The position numbers and the translations under genes are program-made. The notes beneath the pieces are model-generated. The model was not told where the DNA came from. It searched no databases and saw only the letters and a list, made by a program, of their open reading frames with translations. Below are positions 34,513 to 44,144 of a DNA stretch of 64,000 nucleotides, piece by piece. The stretch's first letter is position 1; every line of letters starts with the position of its first letter. Source of the DNA: Flavobacterium aerium (GTDB taxonomy: Bacteria; Bacteroidota; Bacteroidia; Flavobacteriales; Flavobacteriaceae); the NCBI RefSeq assembly GCF_030766725.1, contig NZ_JARQWR010000001.1, positions 434,001-498,000 on the forward strand. Reading direction: 5' to 3'.

Positions 34513-35826
34513 TTAAATAAAAGAAAACCATTGTGGAACCCAAAGCATTAATTGGGCAATAACCCAAAGAAGAAATGCCATTCCGAGAATACCCCATGCT
34601 TTTCTGTCTTTCCATGACCAACCAAATAGAGTTGGAATTTCCCAATATTTGAAGACAATAAAAAACACTAAACCACCCAGTCCGATGTTCAGCACACTTA
34701 CTAATCCAAATTGCGAGCCCAAAAGTATACTGGCAATACAATAGAATAAGGTAATAATTTGAATGTAAAAATAACGGTTGAGGTGTTCATTGCTTACTTT
34801 CATCCAAGAAAGGAAAATCATGGATAGGATTAATAATAAGGTAAGTGTTTCAAGAACAGGTTGAAGGAGTAGTGCCCAGTTCCATAGAATGCCCCATATT
34901 ATTAAAGTAATGACAACCATAGCCGTAAAGCGGCGAAATTCAAATTTATCAGAACCTTGTATAGGAAACAATATTCGGCTCAAAGGTTTTTCTGCCCAAC
35001 GAACCAAAGGAAACGTACTTAGTCCTACTAAAGCAGGAATGCTCACTTCATAACTAAACCAAGGATCCTGCGTAGTGAAGTGCAACCAAATGATGGCTCC
35101 AGTGGTAATGAATGCAGGAATAGAAATTTCGAAGAATGAGGTAATATAAGAACTATTATCGTCTAGATTATACTTTAATGTTCGGGTGTAATTATTTAAA
35201 TCATAATTGCGCGAAATCACGGCAGTGAGTAATCCCCATAACAAGAACAGTCCAATATGAACTACGATAGTACGCAATACTACAGAAGCGATATCGGCAC
35301 CTAGCCAGATTCCGATGATACCCAGAATCAGTAATTCATATGTAAGTAATCGCGGGGAGAAAATGATTCGGAATAAAGGAGCAAGATTCCGAAAGAGCCA
35401 AGCAAAAATTCGTGACCAGTACGATCTTAAAATACTAATTAAAGCATAGGCTGCAACCAGCGCTGCTATACCTATTAATATACGAGAGGTGGTGAATACG
35501 CCACGTAAGGCTTGTAATTGGGAAGGTTTTTTTACTTCATATACTAAGGTTGTATTGGCCAATAGTTCTTGAGCGAGTATCTTTTTTTGATTTTCCTGTA
35601 CTTGAGGAATAGCCGTTTTATGGGTTGCCCAAAAAGCGGCTGCCGTTTCGGGCGTGCCATACTGTTCTAGTGTGCCATATTGGAACAATATAGACCTTTG
35701 AGTAGAAGTGAGTGATTCTAGAGTTTTGGCAAGATTATAATCCTGTTGTCTATTTTGGTTTTGAGCAAAAAGAGTAGTACAGATGAAAAATAATCCGAGT
35801 AGTATGGTTAATATCCGTCTATTCAT
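34513..35826 (-). CDS. Polytopic inner-membrane protein with signal peptide
   Basis: A 437-residue protein starting at the ATG at 35826 (MNRRILTILLGLFFICTTLF), eleven codons inside the longest frame, because a signal peptide then begins at residue 1. A periplasmic domain of about 90 residues (TPETAAAFWATHKTAIPQVQ) follows, then about eight or nine hydrophobic helices. The layout, exported N-terminal domain followed by a membrane bundle, recalls some mechanosensitive-channel-like proteins, but no conserved MscS beta-domain is visible. Function is unassigned. Confidence 0.7.
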   Translation of the reverse strand: MNRRILTILLGLFFICTTLFAQNQNRQQDYNLAKTLESLTSTQRSILFQYGTLEQYGTPETAAAFWATHKTAIPQVQENQKKILAQELLANTTLVYEVKKPSQLQALRGVFTTSRILIGIAALVAAYALISILRSYWSRIFAWLFRNLAPLFRIIFSPRLLTYELLILGIIGIWLGADIASVVLRTIVVHIGLFLLWGLLTAVISRNYDLNNYTRTLKYNLDDNSSYITSFFEISIPAFITTGAIIWLHFTTQDPWFSYEVSIPALVGLSTFPLVRWAEKPLSRILFPIQGSDKFEFRRFTAMVVITLIIWGILWNWALLLQPVLETLTLLLILSMIFLSWMKVSNEHLNRYFYIQIITLFYCIASILLGSQFGLVSVLNIGLGGLVFFIVFKYWEIPTLFGWSWKDRKAWGILGMAFLLWVIAQLMLWVPQWFSFI

Positions 35827-36003
35827 AGTTGAGGTAGTATAGAATACCAAAGGTAACAAAAGTATTCTGATGAAGCTAACGCCTTAAATTTCGGTGATTA
35901 AAAATAGAATTGTTGTTTTCTGGAAATTATAATTTTAAAACAAAAAAGAAGTAATTTATTCAATTGGAAATGCATAAAGGATAATAAAAGATATTAAAAA
36001 TAG

Positions 36004-36033
36004 AAAGCCTCAATGAAGATTGAGGCTTTTTTT
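36004..36033 (+). terminator. Orphan terminator hairpin
   Basis: AAAGCCTCAAT pairs with ATTGAGGCTTT around GAAG, followed by a T-run. No plus-strand gene precedes it between 34239 and 36003. It may end a small RNA or be the remnant of a lost gene. Confidence 0.7.
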
Positions 36034-36168
36034 GTGCAAGCATTTTTTGGAAGAAATATTATGTAAGTATCAGTATAAAAGAGAAATAAGGGGTAATAGG
36101 GGGTGAAAAAAAGACTTATTCTGCAATTCTTAAGGCTTATTGTAGCATTCATTGGAGGACCTAAAATG

Positions 36169-36176
36169 TAATTTTG
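36169..36176 (+). promoter_or_regulatory. Candidate -7 element (TAATTTTG) of the surface-protein operon
   Basis: TAATTTTG is an exact match to the Bacteroidetes -7 consensus, 60 bp upstream of the PorP/SprF start. The nearest upstream TTG (36152-36154) is 14 bp away, closer than the usual 19 or so, so the assignment is weak. Confidence 0.35.
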
Positions 36177-36235
36177 CTCCGTAATTATTAAGTAATGAAT
36201 TGATTTTTAAATACTTAATTAAATTTTTTGTAAAA

Positions 36236-37159
36236 ATGAGAATAAAGAATATTAAATTCTTTGTGTTGTGTTTTCTATTGTCTTACAACATGATGCAAGG
36301 ACAACAAGAATCCCAATTTACACAGTACATGTATAATACGATGAGTATGAATCCTGGTTATACAGGTACAACAGGTGTAATGACAATGTTTGGAATATAC
36401 AGAGCACAATGGGTAGGATTAGATGGTGCGCCACGTACAATGGCTTTTTCGGCACATAGTCCTATAGGGAAAAAAGGAAATGGAATAGGTTTGTCTATTA
36501 TCAGTGACGAGATAGGACCTTCAAAAGAAACATATGTAGACGCAAATTATGCATACAATGTGCCTTTGTCTTACAATGTAAACCTATCACTTGGATTACG
36601 TGCAGGAATGAACTTCCTAAATATAGATTATGATAAGCTTAATAAGTTTGATCCGGGAGATTCACAATTGGAAGGAACATTAAGCCGTACAGCTCCCACC
36701 ATTGGAGCAGGTGCTTATGTCTATTCAGATAAATGGTATGTAGGACTTTCTGTTCCTAGTATACTTGAAACGAAATATTATGATGATATAGAACAATCTG
36801 TAGCTTCATCAAGAATGCACATCTATATGATGGGAGGATATGTATTTGATTTAGACGATCAATTAAAATTCAAACCAGCAGTATTGTTGAAAGCAGTAAA
36901 CGGAGCACCCTTGTCATTGGATGTTTCAGCGAACTTCCTATTTCAAGAAAAATTGACTTTAGGGATGGCTTATCGTCTAAATGCAGCAGTAAGTACGCTA
37001 GCAGCTTTTTCAATTTCAGATGCCTTACAGATCGGATATGCTTACGACCATGATATGAATAATCTTAGCCGATATAATTCAGGATCTCATGAAATTTTTC
37101 TACGATACGATTTGTTTGACTTATCTAAAAAGAAAATACAAGCTCCACGATTTTTCTAA
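36236..37159 (+). CDS. PorP/SprF-family type IX secretion membrane protein
   Basis: A 307-residue outer-membrane beta-barrel, taking the ATG at 36236 (MRIKNIKFFVLCFLLSYNMM) so that the signal peptide is N-terminal. The motif SQFTQYMYNTMSMNPGYTGT at the mature N-terminus is diagnostic of the PorP/SprF family. The C-terminal half ends in strand-like segments and RYDLFDL. Members pair with T9SS cargo that carries a type-B sorting domain and help it cross or stay at the outer membrane. Such a cargo lies at the end of this operon. It is followed 18 bp later by the OmpA-family gene. Confidence 0.92.
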   Translation: MRIKNIKFFVLCFLLSYNMMQGQQESQFTQYMYNTMSMNPGYTGTTGVMTMFGIYRAQWVGLDGAPRTMAFSAHSPIGKKGNGIGLSIISDEIGPSKETYVDANYAYNVPLSYNVNLSLGLRAGMNFLNIDYDKLNKFDPGDSQLEGTLSRTAPTIGAGAYVYSDKWYVGLSVPSILETKYYDDIEQSVASSRMHIYMMGGYVFDLDDQLKFKPAVLLKAVNGAPLSLDVSANFLFQEKLTLGMAYRLNAAVSTLAAFSISDALQIGYAYDHDMNNLSRYNSGSHEIFLRYDLFDLSKKKIQAPRFF

Positions 37160-37177
37160 CTCAAAATATTTCGAAAA

Positions 37178-39154
37178 ATGAAACAAAAATACCCCTATTT
37201 AATTCTATTGATGCTTTTAGTCGGCATGTTGTGTAAAGCACAAGATGTGAAAAGAGCAGAATTAGAATACTCAAATTATGCTTTTGCCGAAGCTACCAAA
37301 TTGTATGAAAAAGGATTGAAACAAGATAAAAGGAAAACCAAAACAGCCTTAGCGCATTTAGGGGATACCTATTATTTCAATGGAAAATACATCAAAGCAT
37401 TAGAGCCGTATGACAAAATGATGAAGATGCAAGGTACAATTGCTCCGATTTATTATTTCAGATATTCGGAATGTTTACGAGCAAAGGCAGAATATGTAAA
37501 TGCAGATGCTGCCCTACTAACTTATTATCAATTAATAGGGAAAGAAGATTTGATTAAAGATAAATTATCTACAGATTATTTGGAAGAGATCAAACAGCTG
37601 GAAGGGAATTATGTCATCAAGAAAACAAGAATTAATAGTCCTTATTCCGATTTTGGAGCTGCTTTTTATGGAAAAGATAAAATCATTTTTGCTTCGGCAA
37701 GAATGGAAAAAGGTACTTCTAATCGAAAAATGGGTTGGAGTGACGAAGGATATACTAAGCTATATACAGCGACTATAAAAACCGATGGATCATTAGAGAA
37801 ACCAGTTGTTTTACCAGGTGAAGTAAATTCAAAATATAACCAGTCTTCCGTTGCAATAACAAAAGATGGGAAGACCATGTATTTTACCCGAAATAATTAT
37901 CTCAAGAAAAAATTCGGAAAATCAGATTCAGGATTTAACCATCTGAAAATATATAAAGCAACTAAAATAAATGACGAGTGGACGAATATAGAAGATTTAC
38001 CAATTAATGGTGATAATCATTCGAATGGACATCCGGCCTTAAGCCCAGATGGTAAGTTTCTATACTATGTCTCCAATCAAATAGGTGGACTAGGAGACTC
38101 GGATATTTATGTAGCGGAAATTAGAGAAGATGGACGCCTTAAGGTTCCAGTAAACCTTGGAAGCCAAATTAATACTGTTGGGAAAGAAACATTCCCCTTT
38201 GTGAGTGAGTCGGGAATTTTATATTTCTCCTCAAATGGACATTTGGGAAGAGGAGGATTGGATGTTTTTGCAGCCTATAAAGATGTAAATACAGGAAATT
38301 ATTTTGTGTACAATTTAGGAAGTGAGATTAACTCTAATGCAGACGATTTTGCATTTATAATTAATGAACAAAATAAGAAAGGATATTTTACTTCAAATAG
38401 AGGTAGAGCAGCACAGGATGATATTTATGCCTTTGAAGAAGTTGTACCAGTAGATACGCCATTTGAAATTGTTGCAGAACATAATGTTGTAAATACAGAT
38501 AATGGACAGAAGATAAATGAAGTTACTGTAACCGTATTTGATAGTAAAGACAATCAGATTGATGTAGCCTATACAGATGAAGAAGGGAAAGTGTCAATTG
38601 TACTTTCAGAGTTGGAAAAATATAAATTCCAATTTGATAAAAAAGGATACATACGCTATGAAATGATAACCAATATTGATAAAAAAGGATTAACGGAATT
38701 CAACATTACGATGAAACCTGAAGATCCAGGAACAATAACAGTGGTTTATGATGGTGATAAAGTCACCAAAATTTCAACAGGCGATGATTTAATGAAAAAA
38801 TTAAAAATGGCACCTATTTATTTTGATTATGGAGGAGACAAACTTCGTGCTTCTTCTGTCAAAGAGTTAAATCGATTGGTGGATGTGATGACGCAATACC
38901 CTAGAATTTCGGTCGAAATCCAATCCCATACGGATAGTCGCTCTAGTGCAGAATTTAATATGAAATTATCAAAACGTAGAGCCAAAACAACAGTGAGTTA
39001 TTTGATTGATGCAGGTATTTCTGCCGATAGAGTACAAGGTGAGGGATATGGGAAAACCAGACTACTGAACCATTGTGCGACAGGTGTAAAATGCTCAGAA
39101 CAAGAGCATCAAGTCAATAGAAGAACAGAGATTATTGTGGAAATAACACCATAA
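37178..39154 (+). CDS. OmpA-family protein with TPR and PD40 repeats (PorE-like)
   Basis: A 658-residue exported protein (signal MKQKYPYLILLMLLVGMLCK). TPR-like helices cover about 25-130 (YFNGKYIKALEPYDKM). PD40/WD40-like beta-propeller repeats cover about 150-420 (GHPALSPDGKFLYYVSNQIG and PFVSESGILYFSSNGHLGRG). A carboxypeptidase-regulatory-like domain follows, then a C-terminal OmpA peptidoglycan-binding domain (IQSHTDSRSSAEFNMKLSKR, about 585). This is the layout of PorE and its paralogues, which anchor T9SS to peptidoglycan. Here, next to PorP/SprF and large cargo, it probably anchors this cargo-specific complex. Confidence 0.9.
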   Translation: MKQKYPYLILLMLLVGMLCKAQDVKRAELEYSNYAFAEATKLYEKGLKQDKRKTKTALAHLGDTYYFNGKYIKALEPYDKMMKMQGTIAPIYYFRYSECLRAKAEYVNADAALLTYYQLIGKEDLIKDKLSTDYLEEIKQLEGNYVIKKTRINSPYSDFGAAFYGKDKIIFASARMEKGTSNRKMGWSDEGYTKLYTATIKTDGSLEKPVVLPGEVNSKYNQSSVAITKDGKTMYFTRNNYLKKKFGKSDSGFNHLKIYKATKINDEWTNIEDLPINGDNHSNGHPALSPDGKFLYYVSNQIGGLGDSDIYVAEIREDGRLKVPVNLGSQINTVGKETFPFVSESGILYFSSNGHLGRGGLDVFAAYKDVNTGNYFVYNLGSEINSNADDFAFIINEQNKKGYFTSNRGRAAQDDIYAFEEVVPVDTPFEIVAEHNVVNTDNGQKINEVTVTVFDSKDNQIDVAYTDEEGKVSIVLSELEKYKFQFDKKGYIRYEMITNIDKKGLTEFNITMKPEDPGTITVVYDGDKVTKISTGDDLMKKLKMAPIYFDYGGDKLRASSVKELNRLVDVMTQYPRISVEIQSHTDSRSSAEFNMKLSKRRAKTTVSYLIDAGISADRVQGEGYGKTRLLNHCATGVKCSEQEHQVNRRTEIIVEITP

Positions 39155-39216
39155 TAAATAGCGTATAGTCCCCGAAAGACTATTGAAAAAGAAAAAATCC
39201 CACAAAAAATAATAAC

Positions 39217-42200
39217 ATGAAAAAAATAATAATCTTTCTTTTTTGTCTATTACCCGTTGCGGTAACAGCACAGATTACAGGTTTTTATGCAATCCCCACC
39301 TCCTCTACTTGTGCAAATAATGGAAAGATAGAGATTATAGTAATGGGTACACCACAACCTACAATATATGGTATAGGAAAAGCTCCGTATGATGAAACTA
39401 AAATAGTAAGTCAGAGCGCTGCTTTATTTACAGACTTAGAACCTGGAGAATATTTCTTTGGATACTATACTGGAACCACATTTGTAAAGGCAGAGTGGAC
39501 CACAACAGTATACAATGATTATTCTACTAGTTCACCAAGTTTTACTACAGCAAGCCCTACCTATTATGCCTATTGTGGAACTACTGATCCATTAGGAAAA
39601 ATAAGTGGCCGAGTAATAGGAGGAAATAAACCGTATACAATTGCTTTACTAGATGATAGTGGAGCGACTCTTCAAGAAGTGGAAGCGAACTACTATGGAG
39701 GAGCAGAATTTACAGGACTTGTTGCCGGAACATATCGTTTAAGAGCAACAGATGCTTGTAATACTGTAGTATATACTCCTGAAGATATAGTGCTAAAACC
39801 AAATGTACAATATACTGATTTTACAATTGGTACCCCTTCTCCCAGTCCAGCAGAATATTGGTTTGATATAGAATATAATATTCCCAATGACATTTGTTCT
39901 GGGATTAAAAAAGCGAATTTGAAGAATCCTTTAATGGCATTAGGAGGAGGTAGCTCATCGAATAATATGGTACAGGATGTAACGACTACTGGTTTAGGAG
40001 CGCCAAGTTTTTACGGAACAAAAGTAATAACCTATAAGGTTGAGATTCAAAATGAGTCGGGTACTTTCGATGTATATGATGATTTAGATTATAATGCTGT
40101 CCTAGATGGGGTATATCTTTTACCTACCGATCGATCAAAATGGGGGATTATAAAATTAACCTTCAAAATTTGTGGAATTGAAAAAACAAACTCAATCGAC
40201 TTATCAACTTATAGAGCTTTTATACCACAACCAGTAGCAGGAAAAATAATATCAATCCGTGATAATCCTGCAAATACAAGTTGTCCCGGAGGAATGGGAA
40301 AAGTTGAAGCGAGATTTGATAGTATGTCCGACTATCCAACGGTAAGAGGATGTTATCCTTTTATTATGGAAGTTACAGAACATGGATCATCCTATACTTT
40401 TAGAGATACGGTAACGCAGGAAAAACGAATGGGAATAGTTTTATTGGATATAGGGAAAAGCTATACTTTTAAAATTGTCGATGCAGGTGAAAATGAACTG
40501 ACGTATTATTCTTTTAGAAATGATACATCTTCTTCATCAACTCCATCACAGAGTAATCCAGCGAATGTTTACATCAATCCTGCACATTATACCCCGTCAC
40601 CCATAAAAAATAAATTGACGTTTGTAGAAGGGCCTAGTTTAAATCATATTGGAAAATCGGCTTTAGTGATTCAAGGAATGTCTAATTCCATAGGATTAGT
40701 TTCTCCAGTGACAATTACTTCAACGGAAGGACCTTCAACGATAAATGAAACGGTTGATTTAGATGGATATATTTATTACACGGGTCTTGGAGATGATTTA
40801 TTACAAGGTACCTATAAGATTAAAGTAAAAGATTCAGGTTGTTTTGAACAAGAATATACCGTGGTTTTAGGAAGTTATATTTCAAGTATTGTATTACAAA
40901 ATGTAACGTATACAGAAAGTCCTACAGTTTGTGATCGCTATATTATTAGCGGAGAAATTAAAATTACAGCTGTTGGAACAAGAATTGTACAAAATGGACC
41001 GATTCAAAGTGTTTATGGATACTTGACGGCTTATCCTCGATTAGTTTCAGGACCAACAGGTATAGAATCTTTTCATGCTAGTGGCGAAACGGGGAAATGG
41101 TTTCATGTATTTGGAAATGATATTTTACCATTTACTTTCACAGCCAATATTTCGGGGAACTATCATGTTGGCTTAAGTCGAGAAGATGGGTATAGTAAAT
41201 TTCTTGCTCCAGAAGATATTCTAGAGACTTCATCAATCGTTCAATTACGAGTTCTACCTAATTTCCCTGCCTTTGATTTAAGACTATCAGGAGGAGCAAT
41301 TTGTGGCGGTGCTACCACAGGTGATTTATTTTTAAAAGTAGATAATGTTATTGGTGCTGTAACCTATTTCATTAAAAAAAATACAGAAACAGACTTTCCT
41401 ACAACTGGGCAAACGAATCCTCTATTTACAGGATTAACAGCCGGTACTTATGATGTAAAAGCGGTAACACGTTGCTATGAGGTAGTGCAATCTTTTGTAA
41501 TGGCAACACAGTCTGCAACGAATATTATAGTAGGAGATAAAGAATTGTGTGAGGGAAGCTCATTGAACTTTTCTACGATACCATTAGGACCTATATCCAG
41601 TACTGAGTGGACTTTGCCAAATGGTACAACGTCTAATGCTTTTCGATTACAGATAGATAATTTAACTACAGCTGAGAGCGGAGATTATTCAGTCACTATT
41701 GTAACCGTGACGGGCTGTACGTTTACCCAAACAGTAACCGTAGTGGTAAATAATCCTACTGTAATTGTAAATAATGAATTTAGTTTTTGCGTGGACGAAC
41801 CCATTGTTATTGACTTTAATAGTGATCATGCATTAACAACATATAATTGGACGAACGATGATACCTCCAGTGGTATTCCAGCCTCGGGAACTGGGTCAAT
41901 AAATATTGCAGCAGCATTAAATATGACATCTTCTACAATTGTATCAACAATTACAGTAACTCCTACTTTGAATGGATGTGATGGTATACCAGTTCAGGTT
42001 GAAGTTAGAATATTAGCTCGAGGAGACGTGAATCCAATTGTAGATTTGGTGGTATGCGATGGAGAAATAATACCAGAGATAGTATTAAAGCCTGCAACAG
42101 CGCCAGCAGGGACAGGATATTTTGTTTCCAATAGTGACCCTTCAATTGGTTTAAGCGACTATTTTCAGGTACCAGATGGTAAAATCCCAAGTTTTACAAT

Positions 42201-42354
42201 TATCAATGATACAAATGCACCAAAAACAGCAGTACTAACCATACAACCGTATGTGCTTGGGGAAGGTTGTGGCGGGGCATCCTATAGTTTTACAATTACA
42301 ATTAATCCTAAAGCATCAATGGGTATGATTAACGTAATAGCGGTGAAACATTAG
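39217..42354 (+). CDS. Large exported Ig-like repeat protein
   Basis: A 1045-residue protein with a signal peptide (MKKIIIFLFCLLPVAVTAQI). The mature part is a string of beta-sandwich segments typical of SprB-like and PKD/Ig-like surface proteins: FTGLVAGTYRLRATDAC (about 170), FTGLTAGTYDVKAVTRC (about 745) and an Ig-like block with ELCEGSSLNFSTIPLGP. It ends NPKASMGMINVIAVKH, without a recognisable T9SS sorting domain, unlike the last gene of the cluster. The downstream gene ends in a similar INVTATKL. It may be secreted through the neighbouring PorP/SprF protein or may have lost its sorting domain. Confidence 0.8.
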   Translation: MKKIIIFLFCLLPVAVTAQITGFYAIPTSSTCANNGKIEIIVMGTPQPTIYGIGKAPYDETKIVSQSAALFTDLEPGEYFFGYYTGTTFVKAEWTTTVYNDYSTSSPSFTTASPTYYAYCGTTDPLGKISGRVIGGNKPYTIALLDDSGATLQEVEANYYGGAEFTGLVAGTYRLRATDACNTVVYTPEDIVLKPNVQYTDFTIGTPSPSPAEYWFDIEYNIPNDICSGIKKANLKNPLMALGGGSSSNNMVQDVTTTGLGAPSFYGTKVITYKVEIQNESGTFDVYDDLDYNAVLDGVYLLPTDRSKWGIIKLTFKICGIEKTNSIDLSTYRAFIPQPVAGKIISIRDNPANTSCPGGMGKVEARFDSMSDYPTVRGCYPFIMEVTEHGSSYTFRDTVTQEKRMGIVLLDIGKSYTFKIVDAGENELTYYSFRNDTSSSSTPSQSNPANVYINPAHYTPSPIKNKLTFVEGPSLNHIGKSALVIQGMSNSIGLVSPVTITSTEGPSTINETVDLDGYIYYTGLGDDLLQGTYKIKVKDSGCFEQEYTVVLGSYISSIVLQNVTYTESPTVCDRYIISGEIKITAVGTRIVQNGPIQSVYGYLTAYPRLVSGPTGIESFHASGETGKWFHVFGNDILPFTFTANISGNYHVGLSREDGYSKFLAPEDILETSSIVQLRVLPNFPAFDLRLSGGAICGGATTGDLFLKVDNVIGAVTYFIKKNTETDFPTTGQTNPLFTGLTAGTYDVKAVTRCYEVVQSFVMATQSATNIIVGDKELCEGSSLNFSTIPLGPISSTEWTLPNGTTSNAFRLQIDNLTTAESGDYSVTIVTVTGCTFTQTVTVVVNNPTVIVNNEFSFCVDEPIVIDFNSDHALTTYNWTNDDTSSGIPASGTGSINIAAALNMTSSTIVSTITVTPTLNGCDGIPVQVEVRILARGDVNPIVDLVVCDGEIIPEIVLKPATAPAGTGYFVSNSDPSIGLSDYFQVPDGKIPSFTIINDTNAPKTAVLTIQPYVLGEGCGGASYSFTITINPKASMGMINVIAVKH

Positions 42355-42387
42355 CCTTTTTCCATATGTTTTTAAAATGAAGTTAAT

Positions 42388-44115
42388 ATGAAAAAATTAT
42401 TTATACTATTTGTTTTCGGAATGCTTTCCTATTTAGGGAACGCAATGCCAATTGATAGTTTTATAGGGAGAACGGAAACAATAATAGAAAGAAATGCGAT
42501 TGAAAAAGAGACTGTACTTAGTTTAGGAGCAATACGAGATATTTTTCCAGATCTAGCTATGGCAGAAGAAATACGCTTAGCATTAATACAACATGGAATA
42601 ACAAAACCGAATATTGATGCAGCCGTAACTCAAGCTGAATTAGATCAGATAATAACAATATCTGCAATAGAAAAAGATATCAAGAATATTGATGGATTAG
42701 AGTATTGTAGTACGTTAAGTAAACTGTTTTTAGATAAGAATCAAATTTCAAATTTAGCGCCTTTAAGAAATCTTCCACTGACTTATTTAATTTTGGATTA
42801 TAATGAGATTAAAGATATTAGTGGGCTCTCTTTACTTACACAATTAATTCATTTGAGTGTAAGGAATAATAAGATTTCAGATGCCAATGTAGTAAGTAAT
42901 TTTCCTGTATTAGAAGTTTTTTTAGGGAGTGGTAATTTACTTAAAACGCTTCCTCATTTTATATCTACAAATTTAAATACCCTTTATTTTAATAGAAATC
43001 AGATTAGAGATCTTAGCCCTGCTAATCTTTGGAACGTAAGTGTAAGAGCAGGAACAGATTTTTCAAACCAAGAAATTCATTTACCGAGTAAATATAATAT
43101 TAGTGGAGCGGTTATGACAAATAATCCATTGATCGGTATTAATGGTTCAATATTGAATGATATTAATACAATTAGTGATGCTGGTGTCTATACTTCTCCA
43201 ACGATTAACTGGACTAACTTATCTGCATCCAGTGTACAAACTAGTTTTGATTTTGAGGTGAAATTTATCAATGGATATTTCAGCGGTACGGTTGTACAAC
43301 CTTTAAGTGGAGTAGAAGAAGAAAGAATTTGTATTGGTGAAACATTAAGCTTAACAGCAAATAGTACAGTTGTAAATCCTATCTATACATGGTATAGTGA
43401 TCCTGAGTTAACAACACAAATAGCTACTGGTGCAAGTTATACAGTAAGCCCAACAGTAACCACAGTTTACTATGTTTCAGTACAAGGAGATGATATCTGT
43501 GAAAATGAATCGGGTACTGCCAAAGCAATACAAGTAATCGTTAATCCAAAAGCGGTAGCAACAGATATTACAGTAGATGATACAACAATTTGTATCGGAG
43601 AAACAGCTACACTGTCAGCTACGAGTACAATTGCAAATCCAGTTTTTACATGGTACAGTGATGCTACATTAACAACAGTAATTCATACTGGAGCTACTTA
43701 TGGAGCTAATCCAACAGTAACCACTACCTATTATATAACAGTGAGTGGTGATGGGGTTTGCGAAAATGAAGTAGGAACAGCAAAAGAGATAGTTGTAACT
43801 GTAAACCCAAAAGCTGTAGCAACGGATATTACGGTGGGAGAGGCAACAATATGTATAGATGAAACAGCTATGTTAACTGCAACAAGTACACTAACAAATC
43901 CAATATTTACATGGTATCGTGATGCTACATTAACAACAGTAATTCATTCAGGAGCTACTTATGAAGCTAATCCAACTGTAACCACTACCTATTATATAAC
44001 AGTGCGTGGAGATGGTATTTGTGAGAATGCTGCAGGAACTGCAAAAACGATAGTTGTAACTGTAAACCCTAAAGCCGTAGAAGGGACTATTAATGTAACG
44101 GCAACAAAATTATAA
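42388..44115 (+). CDS. Exported LRR protein with three Ig-like repeats
   Basis: A 575-residue protein with a signal peptide (MKKLFILFVFGMLSYLGNAM). Residues about 95-220 are leucine-rich repeats of the internalin type (LPLTYLILDYNEIKDISGLS). From about 315 there are three repeats of an 87-residue Ig-like unit (NPVFTWYSDATLTTVI...). It ends in AVEGTINVTATKL with no sorting domain. N-terminus, LRR block and repeats are closely related to the next gene, so the pair arose by duplication. It may be a shortened paralogue or a product that needs another protein for surface delivery. Confidence 0.82.
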   Translation: MKKLFILFVFGMLSYLGNAMPIDSFIGRTETIIERNAIEKETVLSLGAIRDIFPDLAMAEEIRLALIQHGITKPNIDAAVTQAELDQIITISAIEKDIKNIDGLEYCSTLSKLFLDKNQISNLAPLRNLPLTYLILDYNEIKDISGLSLLTQLIHLSVRNNKISDANVVSNFPVLEVFLGSGNLLKTLPHFISTNLNTLYFNRNQIRDLSPANLWNVSVRAGTDFSNQEIHLPSKYNISGAVMTNNPLIGINGSILNDINTISDAGVYTSPTINWTNLSASSVQTSFDFEVKFINGYFSGTVVQPLSGVEEERICIGETLSLTANSTVVNPIYTWYSDPELTTQIATGASYTVSPTVTTVYYVSVQGDDICENESGTAKAIQVIVNPKAVATDITVDDTTICIGETATLSATSTIANPVFTWYSDATLTTVIHTGATYGANPTVTTTYYITVSGDGVCENEVGTAKEIVVTVNPKAVATDITVGEATICIDETAMLTATSTLTNPIFTWYRDATLTTVIHSGATYEANPTVTTTYYITVRGDGICENAAGTAKTIVVTVNPKAVEGTINVTATKL

Positions 44116-44144
44116 ACGTTAAATCGTTTTTTTAAAATAAGATT

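Larger units (their letters stand above)
35827..36235. other. Intergenic region between divergent genes, possible small RNA
   Basis: About 400 bp. It holds a strong plus-strand terminator hairpin (36004-36033) with no visible gene feeding into it, and a TAATTTTG at 36169-36176. The latter matches the Bacteroidetes -7 consensus TAnnTTTG and could drive the surface-protein operon. Confidence 0.45.
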
